64,000 nt of DNA from Cymbomonas tetramitiformis (Eukaryota > Chlorophyta > Pyramimonadophyceae > Pyramimonadales > Pyramimonadaceae): assembly GCA_001247695.2 (NCBI GenBank), contig LGRX02034727.1, positions 52,817 through 116,816 on the forward strand, given 5' to 3'. Position numbers and translations under genes: made by a program. The notes beneath the pieces were generated by a model. That model worked only from the letters and a program-made list of their open reading frames with translations. It was not told where the DNA came from and searched no databases. This document shows positions 56,301-64,000 of this stretch, one piece after another. Position 1 is the stretch's first letter; each line of letters starts with the position of its first letter.

Positions 56301-59300
56301 ATCACAACAATCCGGTAATTTGTGGACGGTGGGTTTGATTCCCCCTTGGTTCACCTTTGGAAAAAATATACAAAGATATGACAAATAAGCTCTGAAAAAG
56401 ATGACACGAAAAATTGAAATGAGAAAATATATGATTTATCAGCATGTGCTTGGGTGGTCCTCTTTTGAAACGTCACCTTTCATGCATTTCAAAATAATTG
56501 AATAAGGCGGCTACTATTGTCGGTGGCATGGATAGAACGCTTACAACACTATGAAATATATATTGACTGCCGTGAATCGCCAGTGCAGCCTTGATGCAGC
56601 CAATGCCCCGTCCGCGCTGGGAGAAGCGGCACGTATCAAGCCGTGGCCGCCCGTGTCTACTATCGGATGCCTCTATGTTTGGTACACGCGGTAAGCGTGC
56701 TGTGGCAAGCCAGGCTTGGTATTTAATAGAACGGTTACAGCACTTTGTATATGCACTGCTGTATATGGCGCAGTATAATCAAGAGTGCACCCGCCTACCA
56801 GCAGACCTTTGATGTATACACATCTTAAGCTGTTAAGCAGGTCATGATAACACTAGGGGCCGTGTGCCGTAGAAATTCCGAAAATGTTTTTTTTTAATAA
56901 ATAGGTTGCCCAAAGCAGTATGAATAACAAATTCGTGCACTTAAGTGATCAAATTGATTACGGTGTGTAAACGAGCCAGCTGCATCCAAAGCTCAGCTCA
57001 GGACAGCACGGATACAATACACCTACAGTATCGTACACAAAGTCACGACTTGTTTGTAAGAATTGTGGTCAGTGCGACTGTTGCTAGAATATTGCAAATA
57101 GTGCATATACGCACGCGCAGTGAACGGTCCGTTCCTGATAACCACGCACAAGTTCGGCTTTGAGACGTTTATATTTTCCAAGGGTACGCGTTATCGAGCC
57201 AGCTGCCTACATGCATGTGTTCGTAACGCAGCATGCATTGTCACGCGTGTACGGATAATCACGTGGTGCATGTAGTATGTGTGTTTCACGCTGTGAATCG
57301 CTTCGTGTGTGGCCTTGTTTGCCCCGTCGCGCCGGGACACGCGTCGTGATTATCACGGTCTGATTTGACAATCGGATGCCTCTGTTGCTTGGCACATATC
57401 GCACAATGCGTGGTGGTAAGCCAGAGTGAATACTATATTACGGTGTGTAAAAGTCATGGTTGATACCACTCAATTACCACCTACACTTAACCATACTTAC
57501 GCACATACTACTTAAAGCACTTAACCCCTAAGCTGCTATGTGTTGCGATATCGCAACAAACACTCAAACTTGATTTCTCAGCGGGAAATTAGTCAAATTC
57601 GCTTTTGAAGACAGTTCTGAAAAGCTCTCAATCAGCCGCATGCAACCATGTACTCGAGCGCAGCTAAATTATTTCAATGCTCGAAGTATTTGCCGAGACG
57701 TACTTGATTTCAACTACAAAAGAACGCGTCACGCGTAGGGCAGTCATAAAATAGTGTTACATCACCCTAACGGTAACAAGAAGCCCCAACAACATGCATA
57801 GTACTTGGTGAGAGTGTTACTTGAGGTCTAGGGTCATAATTAGGGCTTCAACTATCAAAACAACACGCGAGTCCATTAAAAGTTTCGTTGAAATTCACGT
57901 CGTTGATACTCCGTGTCATCCAATTTGAACGCCATCATGCAACCCGCCTTGAACGTACCTTTCCGACACTATTTTCAAAAATGCATTCAGGCAAGAATTC
58001 ACGTAGTTGTCGCGAGAAACGTGCAATTTTCAAAGACCAAAAATTCCCTTCGCAGCTTAGGGGTTAAAGCTGTGAAATCTGGGCAAGTGCGTTATTGTGG
58101 TAAGCCATCCGGGTTGATGTTTAAACCACTTATATCTTGTGACCTAAAAATCGTAACTTGTGTGCAATACGCCCCTAGTGAGACCAAGACCTTGATGTCA
58201 TGTCAACCAATCGATTCCCCATTATTGCTATCTACAGACGATGCTTGTCTGGGCTGCCCACGCTGCCCCGCTGGGGGCAGCACATCACATCGCAATGTCT
58301 GGGGGGGGCGCACCCCCCAAGCGCTCGAAAACGGAGTCTTGGGGGAGAGGTTGACCCCAGTGCTCGAAAACAGAGTCTTGGGGGGTCGTAACTCCCATTG
58401 CTCGAAAACGGAGTCTGAGGGGGTGAAAGAACGAATATGGTGCATTTCATACGAATCAGCAATGTCGCTATTTGAAAATTTTCCTCTGCGGCGCATGTCG
58501 GATCACTCGTAATACTATAAAAAGACCCCACGGTACGCTGCGCGTGTCGTGGGACCCGCCGCGCGTGTTGGCCCCCGCCGCGCGTGGTGGGACCCGCCGC
58601 GCGTGTTGGCCCCCGCCGCGCGTGTTGGGCCCCGCCGCGCGTGTTGGCTCTGCCGGGGGGGGGATAGGATCCGACCCCCCAAGGCAAAATATCGAGGTCT
58701 AGGGGGGGGGTCCAACCCCCCCAAGGCAAAATATCGAGGTCTGGGGGGGGGTCTAACCCCCCCATGGCAAAATATCGAAATCTAGGGGGGGGTCCAACCC
58801 CCCAGGACCTGAAAACAGAGTCTGGGGGTATTTCAAATGTGATGTGCTGCCCCCTCCCCCCCCAGGGTCAAAGCGTGGGCAGCCCTGGTGTAAACCAAAA
58901 TTATATTGTGCAAAGTGGTCATCTTCATCACGTGTTTTGTGCCGCGCGCATGCTGTCGCCATCATCCGTCATTGTTATATCCCATGCTGATCCAACAATA
59001 TACCATCACATGTGTAAAATATGAACATCATACACCGGTTGTCTGTCATGAATATATCATATATTCAATTACACTCTGGCTTGCTACAAAGCGACTGGCA
59101 TGAATATCATATACGTGCATGCGGCATACCTGTCCTATCTGGAGGGTACGCTTGCATCTTCACAGTATTTGCTTCTCCATTATTGTGTTTGCCTAGAGCA
59201 GAGTCGTCGTAGTACTTAGCAAAGTCGTGATGTGGGCGTGGAGAGCTCAGTTTGAGTGGATCTGCATTCCCAATGCTGTTACTATTAGTCTCGACATCTG

Positions 59301-60981
59301 CATGGTACTCGGACATGCGATTACCGGAAGCACAGTCAGCAATTGCCACCTAAGCATACCCCACCGCCCACCCACCCATCCACACATCATTTTGTTGCAC
59401 TGCATATACATAAGTCCCGCCAAGTAACAAAAAGTATTTTCCATCGGATGGAATGGGACAAGAGAGAATCAATTCCGTAACCCTCGAAGTATCTGCAAAC
59501 AATTGATAACATGAAGTGAAGTGTGAGTATATCACTTCGTCATTTCACCATTGCTCTGCCAAATATCCCGCCACACAACGACATCTGCAAAGGAGGTGGT
59601 AGCACACAAGCTTCATCCAATCCTCAGCACGGAGCAAATATAGCAAACGGATTGGCCGGATAATTAGAACCAGCCTTCCCAAACCCGTTCACTATCTTGC
59701 CAAAACGGAGGTCCCGCTGCTGGCCCACCGCGACCGTCCCACTACTTCCTCCTCCAGCCACCCATCAAAATACTGGGTATATGTAGGTATTTAATTACAC
59801 TCTGGCTTACCACAAAGCGACTGGCATGTACCAAGCGGCAGAGGCATCCGATATTACACGGACCGCTTACATGTACATGTACACCAGGCGATACCACCGG
59901 CACACATACGCGATGCTATGTAGGTATGACGCCACCAGAGCTCTGGGAGTGAATGACACCTTTCAAGGCACAGGCATGCCACTAAGGGGGGAAACCTGAT
60001 ACACCTTTGAGAAAAGAAGCCTTCTAATACTAATAATCCGGTGACCACAGTGCCATAACTTGGGGAAGCACCACCTGGTGCACTGCTGATGCATTTCACC
60101 AATATGTGTTGCGCTACTGGGGCAGGTAAAAGTGCTCGTCAGGGTGTTACTTTACCGGTTTTGGGATTTTTGCTGACTATATTACACCACTCCAAAAACA
60201 TCATCACATCATCACATCACACACAAATGTACGGACATGGCTATAATGACTATACATTTACACATAAGTTGTATATTATTCACGGACATGATTATATTCA
60301 TATAGTATTCACTCTGGCTTACCACCACGCATTGTGCGATATGTGCCAAGCAACAGAGGCATCCGATTGTCAAATCAGACCGTGATAATCACGACGCGTG
60401 TCCCGGCGTGACGGGGCAAACAAGGCTACACACGAAGCGATTCACAGCGTGAAACACACATACTACGGACATGATTATATTCATATTTGTCCGTGCCACC
60501 CTGACAATTTCTAAAATAAAGCGAGTCGCGGCGTCCGTCTAGCGCACACAACATGTATTCACTCGCAGCAAACTGATGAGAAAACCTGCCAACAAACTGT
60601 GATAAATATGTCGCACTTGCGTCTTGATGCGCACAAGGATCTTGATGCACTCAGGACGGTATTATCCACCGCGAGCGAGGGATCTAATATACACCAATAC
60701 GCATAGGAGACTACGCTGACACACACCTGGACATTCTGTGGTGTCTTGTTCACAGCGCTGCTGGTGTTCTCAGAAGTGCTTGCGAAGGCACTCCTGTCGC
60801 CAGGCTGAACTGCGACGTCACTTGTCATGCCACTCTGATGTGCGGTGACCGTCATCGGCTTTCCATCGAAACTCTGCCGGGAAACGCTGTTGGATCGGAA
60901 TCCAATCTTCACCAATGAGTTGCCAGATATAGTGTCCAGCAGGAACTCGGCAACATTATAGCCATCTCGGTAAATGAAGCC
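47359..60981 (-). CDS. ABCG-type half-transporter, 5' part unresolved
   Basis: Minus-strand exons: 60981-60727 (GYNVAEFLLDTISG, the ABCG NPADFLLD motif after the nucleotide-binding domain), ~53830-53512, 50453-50255, ~49335-49141, ~48142-47919 and 47804-47359. A likely linker exon lies near 59310-59160.

The membrane part shows WFMEVYLVLMYRIVKELN, four or five hydrophobic spans (VLSAGLVCSLLFSTILYWTVG; FPTIVFFVMLPLIVMSSGFM), the ABCG segment MPDWWLWMYYTIPTQWTFSG, INEFQD, a long extracellular loop and a last span near the C-terminus. The last two exons join in phase (Q-A-A-D-M). ABCG proteins export lipids or drugs using ATP. The Walker A and signature exons were not found; they should lie right of 61 kb, where a retroelement begins. 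Introns are packed with repeats. Confidence 0.75.
49440..49960. repeat. Dispersed CTGGCTTACCACA family, copies in an ABCG intron
   Basis: Units contain ACTCTGGCTTACCACAAAGC, GACTGGCATGCACCAAGC, GAGGCATCCGAT and ACGGACCGCGACTTACATG. Copies on the plus strand include 49485-49560, 49755-49880, 52915-52985, 59070-59100, 59790-59905 and 60308-60450. Copies on the minus strand include 54575-54720, 56590-56725 and 57245-57440. Confidence 0.8.
51000..51105. repeat. CA and TA microsatellites
   Basis: A CA array at about 51008-51032 and a TA array at about 51080-51101. Confidence 0.9.
51200..51850 (-). repeat. Dispersed repeat, copy B (partner of 1500-2500)
   Basis: On the minus strand this copy is open over 300 codons (51262-52185), including a Gly/Arg-rich part. 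In another frame there is a hydrophobic segment, QFIILSPLGQRLGILAVAWVGKLS split here as QFIILSPLGQRLGI and LAVAWVGKLS. Copy A preserves IQFII and WVGKLS. It lies in an intron of the transporter gene. Whether it was ever a gene is open. Confidence 0.6.
54779..55076. repeat. ~290-base direct repeat, copy 1 (copy 2 at 56148-56430)
   Basis: The two copies share CTACAGGATGTATTGAACCAAG, the ATGAGTGCTGCTCCC region and GTAATTTGTGGACGGTGGG. Copy 1 contains an extra stretch with GTGGTAAGCCAGAGTGAATA, the core of the dispersed family, so it was invaded after duplication. Confidence 0.8.
57245..57440. repeat. Inverted copy of 60308-60470
   Basis: Reverse complement nearly identical over ~160 bases, including CGTGATTATCACGGTCTGA and GCGTGGTGGTAAGCCAGAG. 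Confidence 0.82.
57521..58067. mobile_element. piggyBac-type MITE with TTAA duplications (copy 2)
   Basis: TTAA at 57521-57524 and 58064-58067 flank a 539-base element ending CCCCTAAGCTGC / GCAGCTTAGGGG. Next to the left tip is the palindrome TTGCGATATCGCAA followed by CAAACACT, the same layout as copy 1 at 19146-19686. Confidence 0.82.
58247..58893. mobile_element. hAT-like MITE with internal G/C-rich repeats
   Basis: The ends are imperfect inverted repeats with GGGCTGCCCACGCT and GGGGGCAGCACATCACAT (right end tip CAGGGCTGCCC, a common hAT tip). The interior has repeats of CTCGAAAACGGAGTCTTGGG, CCCGCCGCGCGTGTTGGC and GGCAAAATATCGAGGTCTAG. A clear 8-base duplication was not found. Confidence 0.6.
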
Positions 60982-60999
60982 CTGCACCATCAGCCAAAC

Positions 61000-61990
61000 C
61001 GATCACGAGCGGCACGGCGATGAAAGCAAACAACATATTGTTGACGGGGCATCGACAAGCAATTTGTGTGTATTTGTTCCTGATTGTATGTTAGTGGTAG
61101 GATACTGAATAATGAACGAAGCCAATGTGGAGCTGTGCACACAGCGCTGAAATGACGGGCTCTCCATGCAATACCGATCTTGCACAGATTTGGAGCTGTG
61201 CATGCAGCGCTGATGTGGAGCCGTCCGTGTGTGCAGGGCTAATGCGGAGCTGTGCCTGCAGCGCTTGGCACCAGCTCTGCGCACTCTGCGACGCAGTGCA
61301 CACTCGCACTCACACGAGCCCCAATCAAACACTCCGCACCAGCGACAGGAATCACGCCTGTCATAAACAATAAGCGCATTACCTGAGATGTTAGCATGCG
61401 TATTGTGCCCTCATACAAAATGTTTTCGTGATATGATTATATGCAGGGTTAAATCCCGAACTTGGATATCCAAATGATCAGTTCTGGGCAAACACAGTTG
61501 TTTTTAGGTTCTGGGCAAACACAGTTGGTTTTAGGTTTTACTGAACTGAACCTATAGAACGGGCCAACGGATATATATTGTTCAAATTGGAGTGCAACAG
61601 AATTTTTGTGGTTTCAGACTTTCAGAATCCGTGACTCCTGCTGCAGTAGAGCCGAATGACACATGTAGCTCCGTGACACAAACAGGATGTACAAGTAGCC
61701 ACGAAGCGACACGCCTGTTCAGCTCTCTTCCTTTTGCTCTTGCAAACAGGAACTTCACGGGTACCTACGGTACTCTGTGAGGCACACTGCAAATCCGATT
61801 TTGTAAGATTTTCTTCACCTGTTTCACCTGTAAACAGTAGAGTAGGTAGTGACAAGACCACTAGGTTGTACGACGGCAATCGAACGACGACGGGAGATCT
61901 AACAGCGAAGTCGCGGGGACGGCGTTTACGACTGCAAACGACGGCTTCACATCGGCTACGGTAGTACGATTGACTCCACTGTGACTCCTT
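61000..61990. other. Stretch between the transporter exon and the retroelement
   Basis: Contains a diverged repeat with GGAGCTGTGCA(T/C)(A/G)CAGCGCT (61125-61265) and a direct repeat of GGTTCTGGGCAAACACAGTTG (61480-61540). A candidate 5' boundary of the retroelement was not located. Confidence 0.4.
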
Positions 61991-62002
61991 TGAGGGAGAA
62001 GA

Positions 62003-62932
62003 ATGGCTGGAAGTGCGAAGGGCAAGTCTCCAGAGGATTTCCCTCCCCTCCCGGGGAAGCCAGACATCGGGCAGGCTTCCCCTTCCCCGGCAGCACAGTC
62101 CACTCAGGACGTGCTGATGCAACAAATTCTGATCATGCAAAAGCAGCAAGGGGAGCTGCTTGAAATGCAGAGGCAGCAGGCAGAGGAGCATCGCCTGTTG
62201 CGTGATGAGCTTCAACAACGACAAGCACAAATCAACATGGAGTTGGAGGCGAAGGTGGCAGTGAAGCCTGGGACTTCTGACCCGGACACCGTAGCCAAGA
62301 CCGCCGAGCAACTTCTGGAGAGAAGGAGGAAGCTGGCGTACGTGCCAGCAGCCTCAATCAACCCGTTCCCGCCGCGGCCGGCTACGCTGACATCGAGAAT
62401 GCCTCAGTTGTACGACTTGCACGGCAACAAGACGTACGACGCTCTCTCCAAGAAGTCCAACTCCTCAATGAAGTACGAGTGCCTGGTTCTGGCTCCGGCA
62501 CTGTCTTATTTGCACGACGTGGTGTGCGAATGCAACGACACGTTGGACGTGAACGAGGACTGCGATTTGTCGAACAACGAGTGGCAAAAACGTTTCCACG
62601 CAGTTACCAACTCTGTGCACGGTGTGTACGCGATGCTGTGCAACAGGTGGACGATGCTGGAACTGCGCGGGCAGCTGGAGCAGGAGCCTGGATCTTCACA
62701 GCGGGGAGGATCGGACGCTCTACGTGCTAAACTGCAGTTCGTGGAGGACAGAGTCTACCAGGCAGCAGACGGCGTGGTGGCGGTCGAGGTGTTGCAGCAG
62801 TGGCTGAACGACTTCGACAAGAACCGCGGCAAGGCAATGCTGAGCCTTACGTCGAAAAATGCAGCGAACGCGGAAACGCGGGTTGTGAAAGATCCACGGG
62901 ACCGGGACCGCTGGAAGGAGCGTAAGAAGTAA
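62003..62932 (+). CDS. gag-like ORF of a DIRS-like retroelement
   Basis: 309 codons from ATG to TAA. The N-terminal third is Pro/Ser-rich and followed by a Gln/Glu/Leu coiled coil (residues ~35-95: MQKQQGELLEMQRQQAEEH). The middle has no zinc knuckle, and the end is basic (DRDRWKERKK). The stop is followed in frame by a further Lys/Gly-rich tail, so readthrough or a point mutation is possible. The position directly before a DIRS-like reverse transcriptase supports a structural capsid-like role. No host homologue is recognised. Confidence 0.6.
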   Translation: MAGSAKGKSPEDFPPLPGKPDIGQASPSPAAQSTQDVLMQQILIMQKQQGELLEMQRQQAEEHRLLRDELQQRQAQINMELEAKVAVKPGTSDPDTVAKTAEQLLERRRKLAYVPAASINPFPPRPATLTSRMPQLYDLHGNKTYDALSKKSNSSMKYECLVLAPALSYLHDVVCECNDTLDVNEDCDLSNNEWQKRFHAVTNSVHGVYAMLCNRWTMLELRGQLEQEPGSSQRGGSDALRAKLQFVEDRVYQAADGVVAVEVLQQWLNDFDKNRGKAMLSLTSKNAANAETRVVKDPRDRDRWKERKK

Positions 62933-63058
62933 GAGGAGAAGGACGGTAAGAAGCCTACCGAAAAAGGCGGCACGGGCCGGGGCGGAAAGCCCGCGGCCGA
63001 TGTGTGATGTGCGTGCCGCCATCCCGTCCAGCGCAACAGCCCTCTCCGGGCGCTGGGC

Positions 63059-63484
63059 GCACATGGCACCTGTGGGAGGGAACAAATGACCATCTAGGAC
63101 ATATCGTCGCATAATGCCATTTCTATGAATCAAATGCATTTTTTAAATACGATTTCATATGGGGACGACTGTGTCGCAACTTTTGCATGTTGTGGAATTT
63201 TTATGTGCGGCTTCTGACTGCACATATCTGCGATTTTGTGAAAAATATAGCCGTTGGCCACTAAAAACTAAAATTAGCGAAATCTGTCAACATATCGGCA
63301 AATTTTTATCAGTATTTCATGTAATCGTTTAACCAGTCGAAGCTTTAAGATTTGCATGTTACAGAATTTTCGTAAAGTGATTAAATCGTGTGTAAATGGC
63401 GGTCAAAGGCAAAAGTCAACGAAAAACTAGCCGTTGGGGGAATTCCTAGATGGTCATTTTACCCCCCCTCTAGGTGCCATGTGC
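63059..63484. mobile_element. 426-base inverted-repeat insertion between gag and RT
   Basis: GCACATGGCACCT and ATGACCATCTAGGA at the left reappear inverted at the right (TCCTAGATGGTCAT; AGGTGCCATGTGC). The interior is AT-rich with no ORF, unlike the GC-rich retroelement around it. A target duplication was not evident. Confidence 0.6.
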
Positions 63485-63486
63485 GG

Positions 63487-64000
63487 GGAAATCTCACCGT
63501 GCAACAGCAGGTGAGACAGCGGAGGGGAGCATGGCGCGCGGCGGGCGCCAGTTCCGAAGTGATGCAATGGATTACTCACGGGGTGAAGTTGAGGTGGAAG
63601 CGCGGGCCTCCGCCTCCGTTCGACCACGAGGTGTCACTGAGGGATGCTACGCGGCAGCAGCCGGTGTGGCTGGACGCGGACAAGGAAAGGCTGCTACATA
63701 ACGGTGCCTGGACGAGAGCGACGAGAAGATCTCATGTTTCTCGCGCTTTTTTAGTGCCGAAACCGTGTACGAACAAGTGGAGACTGGTGGGGGACTTCCG
63801 ATGGCTGAACCAGTGGTGTGTGAAGAATCGCGTGAAGATGGAGACGCTGAAGAAACTAAGGAGACTGGCGAAACCGGGCGACTGGTGCTTCGACCTCCAG
63901 GACGGTTTTCATGCGCTGGGGATCCACCCGGACTTTCAACGCTTCATGCAGTTCGACCTGCAAGGGGACCTGCTTCAATGTTCTGCGGTACCGTTCGGGT
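63487..64000 (+). CDS. DIRS-like reverse transcriptase, cut by the window edge
   Basis: The frame is open without a start from about 63487 to the end (about 171 codons). It has the upstream block GAWRAAGASSEVMQWITHGV and WKRGPPPPFDHEVS, then FLVPKPCTNKWRLVGDFRWLN (RT motifs 1-2), METLKKLRRLAKPGDW, FDLQDGFHALGIHPD (motif A, with the catalytic Asp) and AVPFG (motif B start). The catalytic YxDD box should follow beyond the edge. The layout resembles DIRS/tyrosine-recombinase retroelements of algae and protists more than Ty3 elements. The recombinase gene that would prove this is outside the window. Confidence 0.8.

Noticed and set aside
54763..56384. Similar minus-strand frames starting MSSF.. 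/ MSYLCIF.. as a gene family
   Set aside because: They fall in a ~290-base direct repeat without splice sites or domains.

Overview
The window is nuclear DNA of a eukaryote. Genes are split by short GT-AG introns (about 55-100 bases inside the transposon genes, up to several kb in the host genes), intergenic DNA is long and repeat-rich, and DNA transposons, minisatellites and a retroelement are interleaved. A DASH-type cryptochrome, an ABCG transporter, a ZDHHC1/11-like palmitoyltransferase and a DIRS-like reverse transcriptase would suit a unicellular alga. That is inference; the sequence does not fix the lineage.

Left part (1-24.2 kb). After a repeat-rich flank, positions 4343-24190 form one large nested transposon. 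The outer layer is a hAT element of about 3.5 kb. It has terminal inverted repeats beginning TAGGGATAAG, sub-terminal 31-base repeats, and a spliced transposase gene on the minus strand. Two members of one Mutator-like (MULE) family have landed inside that transposase gene. MULE-1 (5886-17772, 11.9 kb) is flanked by the 9-base duplication CGTCGGGGT. MULE-2 (18099-22533, 4.4 kb) is flanked by CCCACGCAG. Leaving out each element with one duplication copy joins the hAT exons in frame.

MULE-1 is the most remarkable object. It carries two divergent genes. The plus-strand transposase (1140 codons, three exons) has a GCM-like zinc cluster and the MULE C-x2-H-L-x2-N signature. The minus-strand gene (six exons, 1047 codons) fuses an N-terminal ParB-like domain to a beta-order amino-methyltransferase (motif IV TDVPWG, then motif I DPFMGSG formed across an intron). 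The first intron of this gene holds a roughly 450-base near-perfect palindrome built from repeats of the 18-base site GCGTTCATCGATGAACGC. The gene-less MULE-2 keeps the same palindrome. I propose a parS-like role for it. A younger 760-base element with perfect 96-base inverted repeats (8-base duplication CGCCGAAG) sits in the methyltransferase gene, and the frame is again restored when it is left out.

Middle (24-47 kb). A 1603-base hairpin-array element with a 9-base duplication lies at 26355-27957. A CRY-DASH gene on the minus strand (30423-33323, with probable upstream exons to 34559) stops abruptly in the middle of its FAD domain. The DHHC palmitoyltransferase gene (37386-43739, plus) can be spliced exon by exon with consistent phases; its introns carry minisatellites, and more minisatellites follow to 46.4 kb.

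Right part (47-64 kb). An ABCG transporter gene on the minus strand spans at least 13.6 kb. Its introns hold a dispersed repeat family centred on CTGGCTTACCACAAAGCGAC, a second copy of a repeat from the left flank, a TTAA-flanked piggyBac-type MITE whose sister lies inside MULE-2, and a hAT-like MITE. The window ends in a DIRS-like retroelement: a coiled-coil gag-like ORF, then a reverse transcriptase running off the end, separated by a 426-base inverted-repeat insertion.
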